A stretch of 64,000 nucleotides of DNA from Dysgonomonas sp. HGC4 (GCF_001261715.1 NZ_CVRU01000020.1:45972-109971); one strand, 5' to 3'; counted from the first letter of the stretch, positions 1-10,336 are shown. Notes: generated from the letters alone by a model not told the origin. Numbers and translations are program-made.

Positions 1-252
1 GTAGACCCCATAGCGGTACAAGACATCCAGGAAATAGTGGCTCAACTAAAATATAAAAACATAGGAATTCTTATTACCGATCACAATGTAGATGAAACAC
101 TTAGCATAACAGATAGAGCCTATCTATTATTCGAAGGTAAAGTTTTATTTCAAGGTACTCCTGAACAACTTGCAGCGAATGAAACAGTTAAAGAAAAGTA
201 TCTGGGTCGTGATTTTGAGTTAAAAAGACGTATAATCGAACCCCCAAGATAA
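1..252 (+). CDS. lptB: LPS export ABC transporter ATPase LptB, C-terminal part
   Basis: The reading frame is open from base 1, so this is the last 83 residues of a gene that begins outside the window. The fragment starts VDPIAVQDIQ, followed by ILITDHNVDETL, which carries the H-loop histidine, and then LFQGTPEQLAAN. This combination is characteristic of LptB, the cytoplasmic ATPase that powers LptBFG extraction of lipopolysaccharide from the inner membrane. The Walker motifs and signature lie upstream and cannot be checked. Its stop is 33 bases before ruvX. Confidence 0.9.
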   Translation, partial: VDPIAVQDIQEIVAQLKYKNIGILITDHNVDETLSITDRAYLLFEGKVLFQGTPEQLAANETVKEKYLGRDFELKRRIIEPPR

Positions 253-271
253 TTATATATAAAAAAAACTA

Positions 272-279
272 TATCTTTG
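272..279 (+). promoter_or_regulatory. Bacteroidetes -7 box (TATCTTTG) for ruvX
   Basis: TATCTTTG matches TAnnTTTG exactly and lies between the lptB stop and the ruvX ATG. Only six bases separate it from that ATG. Transcription should begin about at the start codon, which suggests a leaderless mRNA. No clear TTTG -33 element was found. Confidence 0.55.
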
Positions 280-285
280 CCGCTC

Positions 286-717
286 ATGGGTAGACTACTT
301 GCAATAGATTATGGAACAAAGCGCACAGGTTTAGCGGTTACTGATCCTTTAAGAATTATTGCGACAGGCCTTACAACTGTACCAACTCATACACTATTAA
401 CATATTTAAAAGATTATTTCGCAAAAGAGCCTGTTGATTATGTAATTATTGGCATGCCTAAACAAATGAATAATGAATTTTCTGAAAACATGAGACATAT
501 AGAACCCTTTGTGAAAAAGTTCTGTGCTCAATTTCCCCACATCCCTATCGAATATTACGATGAACGTTTTACTTCGGTAATAGCTCAAAGATCTATGATA
601 GAAAGTGGTATGAAGAAAAAAGACCGTCAGAATAAAGCTATAATTGACGAAATAAGTGCAACTATTATATTACAAGACTACATGGAAAGTCTTACATACA
701 AAAATAAGAATTTATGA
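286..717 (+). CDS. ruvX: YqgF/RuvX family Holliday junction resolvase-like nuclease
   Basis: A 143-residue protein of the RNase H-fold YqgF family, linked to Holliday junction resolution and, in E. coli, pre-16S rRNA 5' end processing. The N-terminus [20 protein letters not shown] holds the first catalytic Asp in the DxGxxRxG motif. YDERFTS and [12 protein letters not shown] supply the other acidic positions. ATG at 286 is preferred to the in-frame TTG at 277, because that TTG lies inside the TATCTTTG promoter box and the family normally starts at this Met. The last codons overlap def by four bases (ATGA), so the two are translationally linked. Confidence 0.9.
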   Translation: MGRLLAIDYGTKRTGLAVTDPLRIIATGLTTVPTHTLLTYLKDYFAKEPVDYVIIGMPKQMNNEFSENMRHIEPFVKKFCAQFPHIPIEYYDERFTSVIAQRSMIESGMKKKDRQNKAIIDEISATIILQDYMESLTYKNKNL

Positions 718-1277
718 TACTTCCAATATATCTCTATGGCCAACCTGTATTGAGAAAAATTGCTCATAACATAGAAAAAGATTACCCAAATCTGAATGAG
801 CTTATTCAGAACATGTTCGAGACAATGTACAACGCAGATGGAGTGGGTTTAGCTGCACCACAAATAGGTTTAGACATCCGTTTATTTGTTATCGACTTAG
901 AACCCCTAGCTGAAGATAATGAAAAATATCATGGATTCAAAAAAGCCTTCATTAATGCTGAAATCTTAGAAAGAACAGGAGAAATAACCTCTGTTCAAGA
1001 AGGCTGTCTCAGTATTCCGGGAATTAACGAAAGTGTCCAAAGAGAAGAAACCATTAGAATCAAATATTTTGATGAAAATTTCGTTGAACATGAAGAAGTG
1101 TATTCTGATTTTTTTGCACGCTGCATTCAACATGAATATGATCACATAGAGGGTAAACTTTTCATAGATAAAATCTCAGGGATCAGAAAACAATTGATAA
1201 AATCGAAGTTAAACAATCTTATAAAAGGGCGTGTAAATTGCTCTTATAGAACAAAAGCTATTCAAAACAAACCTTGA
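714..1277 (+). CDS. def: Peptide deformylase
   Basis: A 187-residue metalloenzyme that removes the formyl group from the initiator Met of new proteins. All three signatures are present: GVGLAAPQ (residues 43-50), EGCLSIP (about 98-104, with the metal-binding Cys) and QHEYDH (about 139-144, two metal His and the catalytic Glu). The start overlaps the ruvX stop. The C-terminal tail after the last helix is basic. The pairing with ruvX looks like a housekeeping operon that continues into the export genes, since the next ATG is only five bases after the stop. Confidence 0.95.
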   Translation: MILPIYLYGQPVLRKIAHNIEKDYPNLNELIQNMFETMYNADGVGLAAPQIGLDIRLFVIDLEPLAEDNEKYHGFKKAFINAEILERTGEITSVQEGCLSIPGINESVQREETIRIKYFDENFVEHEEVYSDFFARCIQHEYDHIEGKLFIDKISGIRKQLIKSKLNNLIKGRVNCSYRTKAIQNKP

Positions 1278-1282
1278 GACTT

Positions 1283-2068
1283 ATGAAAATTAAACTGCTA
1301 TTATTGCAAATAGTTATAATATCTCTGTTGAGCTCTTGCGTCACACCCAAAGACACCAACCTTCTTCAAGACATAAAGAAGAATTATCCTATTGATGTGA
1401 ATCTAAACAATGATTATAAAATTATCATTGGCGATCAACTTGTGCTACGCATCTATACACTAGATGAGAGCATGAGAGAACTTTTCTCGGTATATATAGT
1501 TAATCAATCTTCAGGTATAACAGCAGCCTCTATCGAACAAACAGCACCGAATGTATTGAATGTTTATTCAGATGGAACTGTTAAGATACCCTATTTAGGC
1601 AAAATCTTAGTGGAAGGCTATACAACAAATGAAGCAAAAAAAATTATAGAAGAACGATTTTCAACATTTTCTCCCAATCTAGTAATTGAATTAAATCTTC
1701 AAAATCGCTTTTTCAGCGTATTAGGAGAAGCTGGGCAAAATCGAATAGCAATGAACCTACCTAAGCTCACAATATTTCAAGCATTGGCAATGTCTGGCCC
1801 TATACAAACCTTTGGAGATCACAAAAAGGTAAAAATTATCAGACAAACTCCGAATGGAACAGAAGTTAAAACTTTTGACATACGTTCTAAAGATATTGTT
1901 GATTCTGAATACTACTATATACAGCCTAATGATGTTATATATGTACCAGAGATAACTAATACATTTTTCTTCGGACGTATAACCTCTTTCACAGGAGTAC
2001 TAGGCCTTGTAGGATTACTAGGTACAATAGTAGGAGTAGTAGCTTTAATTTCAAGACTATCAAAATGA
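1283..2068 (+). CDS. Wza-like polysaccharide export outer-membrane lipoprotein (copy 1)
   Basis: A 261-residue protein with an N-terminal hydrophobic segment ending in the lipobox LLSSC (Cys19), so it is a predicted lipoprotein. The body has the polysaccharide-export domain (IIGDQLVLRIYTL onward, about 47-130) and an SLBB-like part (FSVLGEAGQNRIAM onward). A hydrophobic C-terminal helix (about 235-258) could form the outer-membrane alpha-helical pore, as in Wza. ATG at 1283 is chosen over an upstream TTG at 1274 because it gives a standard signal peptide. It overlaps copy 2 by four bases. Confidence 0.85.
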   Translation: MKIKLLLLQIVIISLLSSCVTPKDTNLLQDIKKNYPIDVNLNNDYKIIIGDQLVLRIYTLDESMRELFSVYIVNQSSGITAASIEQTAPNVLNVYSDGTVKIPYLGKILVEGYTTNEAKKIIEERFSTFSPNLVIELNLQNRFFSVLGEAGQNRIAMNLPKLTIFQALAMSGPIQTFGDHKKVKIIRQTPNGTEVKTFDIRSKDIVDSEYYYIQPNDVIYVPEITNTFFFGRITSFTGVLGLVGLLGTIVGVVALISRLSK

Positions 2069-2823
2069 AAAAAGGATTTAAATATTTTTGTTATTGTCTA
2101 ATTATTGGATTGACGACAGTATTGTACAGTTCGTGTACATCTCCAAAAACGACCAATTTATTACAAGACAAAGGTCCATTATATGCAGCAAAACCTTTTG
2201 AGGATTATAAGCTTCAAATAAATGATGAAATATCATGCTCCATATTAACAAGTAACAAAGACTTTTCAGATGTCTTTAACGGAGTAATATCCAGCGAAAT
2301 AGGAGGAAGTAGATCCTCTTACCCAATAGTTGAAACAGGAGACATATCTATACCCTTTTTTGGAGAAATACAAGTCTTAGGACTAACAATTCCTGAAGCC
2401 GAAGAAGTTATACAAAATAGGATGAGACAAGCGATACCGGATGCTCAAGTCAAGGTTTTCTTAAAAAACAATTATTATTATGTAGTTTCAAATCAACAGA
2501 ATGGACGTCAAAATATATACAAAGACAATATGACTATATTTCAGGCATTGGCTATCAACGGAATGCCTGGACCTGATCTAGAATTAGAGAAAGTGAAAAT
2601 CATAAGACTTGATGAAACTGGAAGATCAATCATAAAAGAATTTGATCTTAGAGCTGAATCAATTATCGAATCTGAGTTTTACTATATCAAACCTAATGAC
2701 ATGATTTATTACTCTACCAGCAAAAGGGCTTTCTTCCGCATAAATTCAGTTACAGGACTGATTGCAACTATTATAGCCCCAATAACTGCTGCGTTGGTAA
2801 TATTATCTTTCCGAATAAATTAA
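2065..2823 (+). CDS. Wza-like polysaccharide export outer-membrane lipoprotein (copy 2)
   Basis: 252 residues with lipobox LYSSC (Cys24), followed by TSPKTTNLLQD, closely parallel to TPKDTNLLQD in the preceding gene. It has the same architecture: export domain (KLQINDEISCSIL), SLBB-like region (YYYVVSNQQNGRQNIY) and a hydrophobic C-terminal helix. The two neighbours are therefore diverged tandem paralogues. They may form a mixed oligomer or serve different partners; the sequence does not say which. The Wzc-like gene starts 29 bases downstream. Confidence 0.85.
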   Translation: MKKGFKYFCYCLIIGLTTVLYSSCTSPKTTNLLQDKGPLYAAKPFEDYKLQINDEISCSILTSNKDFSDVFNGVISSEIGGSRSSYPIVETGDISIPFFGEIQVLGLTIPEAEEVIQNRMRQAIPDAQVKVFLKNNYYYVVSNQQNGRQNIYKDNMTIFQALAINGMPGPDLELEKVKIIRLDETGRSIIKEFDLRAESIIESEFYYIKPNDMIYYSTSKRAFFRINSVTGLIATIIAPITAALVILSFRIN

Positions 2824-2852
2824 GAAATACAATTTAAGGATTTTACGAAATC

Positions 2853-5240
2853 ATGGAACAGAATATAAACAGACCAGCCGATTTTGGAACAGACCCATAT
2901 TTTGATGAAGTTCAAGCAAAGACAAAATTCTCTTTTGACTTCGTCCTTTGGTTCTACCGAATACTTAAATATTGGTATTTATTTGCTCTATCACTAGCTC
3001 TTTTCTTAGGATATGCCTATCTCAAGAACAAAAGCTGGACTCCATTATACCAGTCCGGAGCAGTCCTAATGATGGAAAGCAGAGGTGGAGGCGTAGCCTC
3101 AGGAGCTGTTCAATTGGGCAGTTTAGTGCAAAATTCAGTCAACCAGCAGATGATACTTAATTCATATGACATGGTTGTCCGTTCAATTGCCAAATTACCA
3201 CAAATGAGAGTTGACTATTTCAAAAAGGGTAAATTTAAAGCTGATAATTGGTATGGATTAACACCAATTACGATTGAGGCTAAATACGTTGCACCCAGTG
3301 CATACAGTATTGTTTTTGAAATAGAACCAATAAATGCAGATAAGTGCCGAATATTTTATGAAGGTTCTGAAACCACACCTCCATTCTCTATGGAAGTGCC
3401 CTATGATCAATTTGTTCAAGAACCCAGATTCTACATAAAAATAAGTAAATCTCCTCGATTTGCAGTAAACTTTGAGCCTTTCAGCTTTAGGTTTGTATCT
3501 AAGGAGGAACTTATAGGACGTTATTCTGGAAGAATATCATCAGGTATGGTTAGAGAAGGATCTACTGCATTAGCGATATCAATATACGGAAGTAGCCCTG
3601 CTCAGGATATTGATTTCTTGCGTGCATTGCTGCAAGAATTTGAAGATTATAACTTAACTCTAAAAAACGAAGCAGCAGATAGAACAATTGCCTTTATCGA
3701 TAAGCAAATGGCAATTATAGGCGATTCACTCCAACAATCAGAAGCTACCTTCAAGGATTTTCAAGATGAAACCGGACTATATAGAATAACAAAATCTGAT
3801 GGTCGCGCGGAGCTAGAATCAGTAATGCAATCAATAGGAGAAGTTAAAGCTCAAGAAGGTTTGATCCTTAGACTTACCGATGAAATCAGTAATTCTATCT
3901 TAAACAGGACAGAACTTGTCGAACCTACAGCTTTAGGTTTGACTGAGCCTAAATTAACTCAATCGATTGGAGATTACAATAGTTTAATAAATAAACTTGC
4001 GAGTATGGGTAATGCCCACCCTATGTATTCAAAAAGTGAGCAATCTTTAACAAACCTCAGAATAAAGATTCTGGAAGAATTAAGGGCTCTACAAGACCGC
4101 ATACAGAATAAAAAAGAAAGCCTAGATAGCAATACAAGAGAAATCGAAAGTAGAATGTCTACTTTGCCTGCTCAAGAAAGAGAATATGCACGTTACGAGA
4201 AGAAATATCAGGTAAATGATGCCTATTATACATATTTGAGACAAAGAAGGTATGAAGCTACTATACAGAAGGCCTCTAATATTCCCGATAACTTTATTAT
4301 GGAAGAACCCAGACTAAAGGGAGGACCAGTAAATGGAGACGAAAAATCAAAGAATTACACATTCTTCTTTCTTATCGGATTAGCTTTGCCTTTAGCGTTT
4401 GTAGTATGTAAGGAGGAGATTTTCAATCATGCTATATCTACAAAAGAAGATTGTGAACGATTATCTGGTTTACCGGTAATAGGAACTATTGAGAATATAT
4501 CCAAAAAATTATCATCTTCTGGTTCAACAACCTTAGTTAAGAATTTCCCTAAATCGAGTTTCGCTGAATCTTTTCGTAACATGCGAATAAGGATTGAGTA
4601 TATGGCTCAAAAGGAAACAAATATATCAACTTTAATAACATCTGCCGAGCCTGGTGATGGAAAAACATTTATTGCAGGAAATATAGCTTCGGTATATCAA
4701 TTGACAGGAAAAAAAGTTGTTCTGATTGACTTTGACTTAAGACGCCCTTCTGTAGGAAAACTGTTAAATATCGAAAGCAAAAAAGGAGTATCAAACTACC
4801 TGATAGGACAAGTTACTTTGGATGAAATAACATTAACTCATCCGGAGTATGAGTTTGATGTAATTACGGCAGGAACACTGCCTCCTAACCCTAGTGAGTT
4901 AATTAAAACTAAAAAGACAAAAGACTTACTAGACCACTTGAAGACCAAATATGATTATGTAATAGTAGACTGTAGCCCAATAGGATTAGTGTCCGATGCA
5001 TATATATTATCAAAATATGTAGATACTACCCTATTTGTCGTACGTAGAGCTAAAACAAACAAAGCTTTTTTCAAGAGTGTTGTTAGTCAAATGCGCAATG
5101 ATGGCTTAGAGCATGCTGCATTAGTCTTTAATGATGTAAAAGGAAGAGAAGGATATTATGGAACTTCGAGATATTATGGAGACAAATCTTACTACTTGAA
5201 GCGGAACTCGTATTATCACGATGACTATTTCGAAAAATGA
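2853..5240 (+). CDS. Wzc-like chain-length determinant / BY-type tyrosine kinase
   Basis: A 795-residue inner-membrane protein. A Wzz-type N-terminal region has TM1 at about 37-57, then a long periplasmic part with coiled-coil stretches (about 270-470) and TM2 at about 503-521. The cytoplasmic kinase has Walker A SAEPGDGKTF (about 596-605), Walker A' VVLIDFDLRRPS (about 622-633) and Walker B YVIVDCSPIG. The last 30 residues are a tyrosine cluster (YYGTSRYYGDKSYY and more), the autophosphorylation tail of this family. With the two Wza-like lipoproteins it forms a full export-control unit, but no glycosyltransferases are nearby. It is followed by a terminator. Confidence 0.9.
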   Translation: MEQNINRPADFGTDPYFDEVQAKTKFSFDFVLWFYRILKYWYLFALSLALFLGYAYLKNKSWTPLYQSGAVLMMESRGGGVASGAVQLGSLVQNSVNQQMILNSYDMVVRSIAKLPQMRVDYFKKGKFKADNWYGLTPITIEAKYVAPSAYSIVFEIEPINADKCRIFYEGSETTPPFSMEVPYDQFVQEPRFYIKISKSPRFAVNFEPFSFRFVSKEELIGRYSGRISSGMVREGSTALAISIYGSSPAQDIDFLRALLQEFEDYNLTLKNEAADRTIAFIDKQMAIIGDSLQQSEATFKDFQDETGLYRITKSDGRAELESVMQSIGEVKAQEGLILRLTDEISNSILNRTELVEPTALGLTEPKLTQSIGDYNSLINKLASMGNAHPMYSKSEQSLTNLRIKILEELRALQDRIQNKKESLDSNTREIESRMSTLPAQEREYARYEKKYQVNDAYYTYLRQRRYEATIQKASNIPDNFIMEEPRLKGGPVNGDEKSKNYTFFFLIGLALPLAFVVCKEEIFNHAISTKEDCERLSGLPVIGTIENISKKLSSSGSTTLVKNFPKSSFAESFRNMRIRIEYMAQKETNISTLITSAEPGDGKTFIAGNIASVYQLTGKKVVLIDFDLRRPSVGKLLNIESKKGVSNYLIGQVTLDEITLTHPEYEFDVITAGTLPPNPSELIKTKKTKDLLDHLKTKYDYVIVDCSPIGLVSDAYILSKYVDTTLFVVRRAKTNKAFFKSVVSQMRNDGLEHAALVFNDVKGREGYYGTSRYYGDKSYYLKRNSYYHDDYFEK

Positions 5241-5251
5241 AAAATATATAA

Positions 5252-5279
5252 AAAGAGGGGCTTCAATTGCCTCTCTTTT
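5252..5279 (+). terminator. Terminator after the Wzc-like gene
   Basis: A 10-bp stem (AAAGAGGGGC with GCCTCTCTTT, one G-U pair) with a 7-base loop and a short T tract. It starts 11 bases after the stop codon and closes the def/export transcription unit. Confidence 0.75.
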
Positions 5280-5300
5280 AGTTTCTATAAGTAGAATTCA

Positions 5301-5308
5301 TATATTTG
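5301..5308 (+). promoter_or_regulatory. Bacteroidetes -7 box (TATATTTG) for the TPR gene
   Basis: An exact TAnnTTTG box just after the terminator and 24 bases before the GTG start of the TPR protein. It shows that the TTG inside the box (5306) cannot be the start codon. Confidence 0.6.
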
Positions 5309-5332
5309 CCGTTCATAACATTTTATAGAACC

Positions 5333-7396
5333 GTGAAGAAATATATATTAATACTTTTTACGCTTTTTCAGTCGGTAATACTCTCTGCTCAGATTAACAC
5401 AGACAGAGTTACATTAATCGGACGTAATGCGTTGTATTTCGAAGATTACATTCTTGCTATACAATACTTCAATCAGGTTATAAAATCAAAACCATATCTG
5501 GCTGAACCTTATTACTACAGGGCAATAGCCAAGTATTATCTTGACGATTTTAAAGGAACGGATGAAGATTGCTCACAATGCATTGAGCGAAATCCTTTTT
5601 TCACGAATGCTTATCAATTACGTGCAGATGCACGTCAAAATCAAAAAGATTACGATGGAGCGCTAGAAGATTATAAAGTAAGCCTCAAAAATAATCCAGA
5701 TGACAAGTTTATCCTGATAAATATGGGTATAGTCAATATCGAGAAGAAGGACTATGAGGAAGCCGAAAAAAGTTTAGATCGGTTAGTTCAAACAAACCCC
5801 AATTATACTCAAGGGATATTAACCAGAGGTAGTTTATATTTAGAGAGAGGCGATACTATAAAAGCTTTGGAAAGTTATAGCAGAGCAATTGACAAAGACA
5901 AATACTTTGCACCTGCTTATTCAATGCGTGCCTCAACTTATTTTTCACAAAAGGAATACGACAAAGCCTTAAGTGACTTTGATGAAGCTATAAAACTTGA
6001 TCCTACTATGACTGGCAATTACATCAATCGAGGACTTACAAAATACTACAAAAACGATTTAAGAGGAGCTATGGCAGACTATGACCACGTAATAGACATA
6101 GAACCTAAGAATCATATTGCCCATTTCAACAGAGCCCTTCTACGCGCTCAAGTAGGAGATGATAATAAAGCAATATCCGATTTTGACTTTGTTATACAGA
6201 ATGAGCCCGATAATTTTATAGCCTACATGAATAGAGGTATACTAAAAAACAATATTGGCGACATAAAAGGTGCGCTAGCCGACTTAAATATAGTATTGAA
6301 AGAGTATCCCGATTTTTATCAAGGGTTTTATCTGAGATCTGAAATTAAGCGTAAACAGAACGATTTGCGAAGTGCAGAGCAGGATTATCTATACGCCCGA
6401 CGAAAAGAAGAGCAAACGAAGAAAGATGCATTGGCCGGAAAAGACATGGATAAAACGAGAGAGAAATCAGATAAAACTATTGACAAATTCAACCTTCTTG
6501 TTGTAGCGGATAAAGAAGAGGAAGAAAAGAGCAAGTATAATAGTGAAACTCGTGGAAAAGTTCAAAACAAACAAGTCAATACAGAACTAGCTCCAACATT
6601 CATAGTATCTTATTATGAGAAGATGAATGATTTCCAAAAGTTCATCCATTACAATCAAGATCTTGAAAACCTCAATAAGCAGAATATTCTTAGTCGAAAA
6701 TTGATTATTACGAATCAGGAAGTAGCATTGGATAGTACACAGATTGCAATCCATTTTACCTCTATCAATGAATATTCAAAACTGATTGATGAACAACCTC
6801 AAAATTCAATATTATATTTTGCTAGAGGTATTGATTACATGTTGGTGCAAGATTTCAGCAGTGCAATTGAAGACTTTAGAAAAGCGACAGTCATCAACCC
6901 TAAGTTTACACTTGCCTATTTTAATCTGGCAGTAGCATATTCTAAGCAATTAAAGTCTAAAGATATTCTTCCTGAATTGTACAATCAAGCTCCTCAAACA
7001 GAATTGAGTATCAACATGAAGCTTGGAGGAGCAGACAAGTCTGTATCTACCACTTCAGGAAGCAATTCAGATACAGACTCTAAGACAATGAGATCAAGGC
7101 TTGAATATGAATCTATTCTTAAAAGCTATGACCGAATCATAGAACTATCTCCTGATTTCACCTTTGCTTACTATAATAGAGCAGAAATAAAATCGGTTCA
7201 AAAAGACTTTAGAGCTGCAATTCTTGATTATAATGAAATATTACGTCGAGATCCTGAATTTGCCGAGGCATATTACAATAGAGGCTTAAACAGATTACAG
7301 ATAAAAGATACTGATAGAGGCTTAGATGACTTACGAAAAGCCGGTGAGCTCGGAATGGTAAGCGCATACAGTATCATTAAAAGGATGACTCAATAA
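5333..7396 (+). CDS. Exported tetratricopeptide-repeat protein
   Basis: A 687-residue TPR protein. GTG at 5333 gives a clean signal peptide (MKKYILILFTLFQSVILSAQ). About a dozen TPR units follow, recognisable by repeated blocks such as AYYNRAEIKSVQKDFRAAI and YYNRGLNRLQIKD. A charged, Lys/Glu-rich linker (about 355-400) and a Ser/Thr-rich stretch (about 575-590) interrupt the repeats. Such proteins are periplasmic or outer-membrane scaffolds in Bacteroidales; the partner is unknown. It has its own promoter and terminator, so it is probably monocistronic, despite lying next to the export genes. Confidence 0.8.
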   Translation: MKKYILILFTLFQSVILSAQINTDRVTLIGRNALYFEDYILAIQYFNQVIKSKPYLAEPYYYRAIAKYYLDDFKGTDEDCSQCIERNPFFTNAYQLRADARQNQKDYDGALEDYKVSLKNNPDDKFILINMGIVNIEKKDYEEAEKSLDRLVQTNPNYTQGILTRGSLYLERGDTIKALESYSRAIDKDKYFAPAYSMRASTYFSQKEYDKALSDFDEAIKLDPTMTGNYINRGLTKYYKNDLRGAMADYDHVIDIEPKNHIAHFNRALLRAQVGDDNKAISDFDFVIQNEPDNFIAYMNRGILKNNIGDIKGALADLNIVLKEYPDFYQGFYLRSEIKRKQNDLRSAEQDYLYARRKEEQTKKDALAGKDMDKTREKSDKTIDKFNLLVVADKEEEEKSKYNSETRGKVQNKQVNTELAPTFIVSYYEKMNDFQKFIHYNQDLENLNKQNILSRKLIITNQEVALDSTQIAIHFTSINEYSKLIDEQPQNSILYFARGIDYMLVQDFSSAIEDFRKATVINPKFTLAYFNLAVAYSKQLKSKDILPELYNQAPQTELSINMKLGGADKSVSTTSGSNSDTDSKTMRSRLEYESILKSYDRIIELSPDFTFAYYNRAEIKSVQKDFRAAILDYNEILRRDPEFAEAYYNRGLNRLQIKDTDRGLDDLRKAGELGMVSAYSIIKRMTQ

Positions 7397-7420
7397 GTAT
7401 TGTAAAAATAAACAACCATA

Positions 7421-7463
7421 AAGAGCAAGCATATCTATTATATAGAAGTATGCTTGCTCTTTT
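7421..7463 (+). terminator. Terminator after the TPR gene
   Basis: A perfect 13-bp stem (AAGAGCAAGCATA with TATGCTTGCTCTT). An inner TCTAT/ATAGA pairing extends the hairpin, and TTTT follows. It lies 24 bases past the stop codon. Confidence 0.85.
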
Positions 7464-7532
7464 ATTATCAATAAGAGAATTAGATAAATAAAGAATCTTT
7501 TGATAGAACAGCCACTTTTTTCCTATATCCGA

Positions 7533-7561
7533 TTGCTGATTCTATAAAATTCTTAATTTTG
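7533..7561 (+). promoter_or_regulatory. Promoter of the thrS-infC-rpmI-rplT cluster
   Basis: TTG (7533-7535), 18 bases, then TAATTTTG (7554-7561), matching the Bacteroidetes pattern. Transcription would start near 7566, leaving an untranslated leader of about 57 bases before thrS. No leader peptide or strong hairpin is evident in that leader. Confidence 0.6.
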
Positions 7562-7622
7562 CAGATCAAAATCATAAAACATTATCTTCGCTTGTAGGGA
7601 GATAAATAAAAATAGTATACAA

Positions 7623-9569
7623 ATGATTAAAATTACATTTCCTGATGGTTCTGTGAGGGAATTCCCCAAAGGAACAACTTCAATGCAAATTGCAGAGAGT
7701 ATTAGCTCAAGATTGGCTCAAGATGTATTAGCATCTAGTGTCAATGGACAAACATGGGATCTAACCCGTCCAATAGAAGAAGATTCTACGGTAAGTCTGT
7801 TAAAATGGGATGATACAGAAGGAAAGCATGCATTTTGGCACTCATCAGCACACTTAATGGCCGAAGCTGTACAGGAATTGTATCCTCATGCTAAATTCGG
7901 AATTGGTCCTGCCATTGAAAATGGCTTCTATTATGATATAGATTTTGGTGATACCCCTGTAAAAGATGCAGAATTTGCTGCTATCGAAAAGAAAATGAAG
8001 GATCTTATCGCCCAAAAAGAAGAAATAGTTCGCAAAAGCATATCAAAAGACGATGCCCTAAAATTATTCGGAGATCGTAATGAAGGATATAAAGTGGAAC
8101 TTATCAACGATTTGGCTGATGGAACCATAACAACATATACACAAGGATCTTTCACCGATTTGTGCCGTGGACCTCACTTACCCAATACTTCTTACATCAG
8201 AGCTGTAAAGATACTAAGTGCAGCAGGGGCTTATTGGCGTGGTGACGAAAAAAGAAAACAATTGACTCGTTTATATGGAATTACCTTCCCTAAACAAAAA
8301 ATGCTAGACGAATATCTAGTATTATTAGAGGAGGCAAAAAAACGTGACCACAGAAAGATAGGAAAAGAACTAGAACTATTTGCATTTTCTGAAAATGTAG
8401 GAAAGGGATTACCTCTTTGGTTACCTCGTGGAACACAATTGCGCCTACGTTTAGAAGATTTTTTGAAGCAAATACAAAAGAAATTCGACTATCAACAGGT
8501 TATGACTCCGCATATTGGAAGCAAGCAATTATATGTAACATCTGGCCATTATGCCAAATATGGCAAAGATTCTTTCCAACCTATTCACACACCTGAAGAG
8601 GGAGAAGAGTTTCTTCTTAAACCAATGAACTGTCCTCACCACTGTGAGATATATAAAATAGTACCACGCTCATACAAAGACCTGCCTCTTCGCCTAGCTG
8701 AATTTGGCACAGTATATCGTTACGAGCAAAGTGGAGAACTTCATGGTCTGACTCGTGTTAGAGGATTTACTCAAGATGATGCGCATATTTTCTGTACACC
8801 GGATCAGCTTAAAGCTGAATTTTTGAAAGTCGTAGATATTATCTTTATTATTTTCAAAGCTCTTGATTTTGAGAACTTCGAAGCACAAATCTCATTAAGA
8901 GATCCAAATAATAGAGAAAAGTACATTGGAACTGACGAAAACTGGGAAAAAGCAGAACGTGCAATCATAGAAGCTTGTGACGAAAAAGGGCTACCTGCTA
9001 AAGTTGAATTAGGAGAAGCTGCATTCTATGGACCAAAGCTTGATTTTATGGTGAAGGATGCTATTGGAAGACGCTGGCAACTTGGAACAATTCAGGTAGA
9101 CTATAATCTACCCGAACGTTTTGGTCTAGAATATAACGGAGCAGACAATCAAAAACATTGCCCTGTAATGATTCACCGTGCACCGTTTGGCTCTATGGAA
9201 CGCTTCATTGCTGTACTAATAGAACATACTGCCGGAAAATTCCCTCTTTGGCTCACACCCGACCAAGTCGTAATTTTGCCAATCAGCGAAAAATTCAACG
9301 ACTATGCACATAAGGTATCTGCATTCTTAAAAAACAAAGACATTCGCTCTCAAGTGGATGACAGAAACGAAAAAATAGGCAGAAAAATTCGTGATAACGA
9401 ATTGAAACGAATCCCATATTTACTCGTTGTAGGAGAGAAAGAAGCAGAGAGTGAAGAAGTTTCCGTAAGAAAACAGGGTGAAGGTGATAAAGGTTCGATG
9501 AAATTTACTACCTTTGCCGATCAAATTACTGAAGAAGTTGAAAAAATGATGAATGCGTGGAATCATTGA
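7623..9569 (+). CDS. thrS: Threonyl-tRNA synthetase
   Basis: 648 residues, the usual length for a bacterial class II ThrRS, which charges tRNA-Thr. Domain order is TGS (1-63), editing domain with [16 protein letters not shown] (about 76-91), the class II catalytic core, and the anticodon-binding domain (about 545-640). [11 protein letters not shown] (about 335-345) supplies the zinc Cys. [17 protein letters not shown] is motif 3. It is first in the cluster thrS-infC-rpmI-rplT, a common bacterial arrangement. Confidence 0.97.
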   Translation: MIKITFPDGSVREFPKGTTSMQIAESISSRLAQDVLASSVNGQTWDLTRPIEEDSTVSLLKWDDTEGKHAFWHSSAHLMAEAVQELYPHAKFGIGPAIENGFYYDIDFGDTPVKDAEFAAIEKKMKDLIAQKEEIVRKSISKDDALKLFGDRNEGYKVELINDLADGTITTYTQGSFTDLCRGPHLPNTSYIRAVKILSAAGAYWRGDEKRKQLTRLYGITFPKQKMLDEYLVLLEEAKKRDHRKIGKELELFAFSENVGKGLPLWLPRGTQLRLRLEDFLKQIQKKFDYQQVMTPHIGSKQLYVTSGHYAKYGKDSFQPIHTPEEGEEFLLKPMNCPHHCEIYKIVPRSYKDLPLRLAEFGTVYRYEQSGELHGLTRVRGFTQDDAHIFCTPDQLKAEFLKVVDIIFIIFKALDFENFEAQISLRDPNNREKYIGTDENWEKAERAIIEACDEKGLPAKVELGEAAFYGPKLDFMVKDAIGRRWQLGTIQVDYNLPERFGLEYNGADNQKHCPVMIHRAPFGSMERFIAVLIEHTAGKFPLWLTPDQVVILPISEKFNDYAHKVSAFLKNKDIRSQVDDRNEKIGRKIRDNELKRIPYLLVVGEKEAESEEVSVRKQGEGDKGSMKFTTFADQITEEVEKMMNAWNH

Positions 9570-9647
9570 TTCACTGTCCATTATAAATAAACGGATAATC
9601 AACAGCATAAAAGAAAAAATAAAACAGAAAGGAAATAATCTTTTTTA

Positions 9648-10313
9648 ATGAGGAACAACAGAATAAATAACAACAAAAAAGAAGAACTTCACAGAATTAA
9701 TGAAAAAATTCGTGTGCCCCAAGTTCGTCTGGTTGGAGAAAACATTGAGCAAGGAGTTTACTCAACACATGAAGCTTTGAAAATAGCCGACGAAAAAGGC
9801 TTAGACTTAGTCGAAATCTCTCCTAGTGCAGATCCTCCTGTTTGTCGCATCACTGATTATCAGAAATTTCTATACCAACAAAAGAAAAAACTGAAAGAGC
9901 AAAAAGCTAAAACAGTTAAAGTTGTAGTAAAAGAGATTCGTTTTGGTCCTCAAACTGATGATCATGATTTCAACTTTAAATTAAAACATGCCAAATCTTT
10001 CTTGGAAGAAGGTTGTAAAGTAAAAGCATATGTGTTCTTCAAAGGTCGTTCGATCTTATTTAAAGAACAAGGTGAAGTTTTACTACTACGCTTTGCTACA
10101 GAATTAGAAGACTTCGCAAAAGTAGATCAACTACCTCAATTAGAAGGTAAAAAAATGATCATTATGCTATCTCCTAAAAAAGTACAACCAAAACCAAAAC
10201 CAGTAGAAGATAAGCCACACAAAGTGAAAGAAGCGAAACCAAAGACTGAGGAAAAAGCGACAACTGAATCTGAGGGAGAAACTCAGACTCAAGATACGCC
10301 CGCAGCAGAGTAA
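9648..10313 (+). CDS. infC: Translation initiation factor IF-3
   Basis: 221 residues. The N domain includes [18 protein letters not shown] and [16 protein letters not shown], and the C domain begins at [21 protein letters not shown] Lys/Pro/Glu-rich tail of about 45 residues ([20 protein letters not shown] and beyond) is longer than in E. coli but is seen in Bacteroidetes homologues. It uses a normal ATG rather than the rare AUU known from E. coli infC, so that form of start-codon autoregulation is not expected here. Confidence 0.96.
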   Translation: MRNNRINNNKKEELHRINEKIRVPQVRLVGENIEQGVYSTHEALKIADEKGLDLVEISPSADPPVCRITDYQKFLYQQKKKLKEQKAKTVKVVVKEIRFGPQTDDHDFNFKLKHAKSFLEEGCKVKAYVFFKGRSILFKEQGEVLLLRFATELEDFAKVDQLPQLEGKKMIIMLSPKKVQPKPKPVEDKPHKVKEAKPKTEEKATTESEGETQTQDTPAAE

Positions 10314-10336
10314 GCTCAAAAATGAATAGAGGAAAA

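Noticed and set aside
7562..7622. A T-box or leader peptide before thrS
   Set aside because: The leader is only about 57 bases, with no threonine-rich frame, no specifier-like stem and no terminator.
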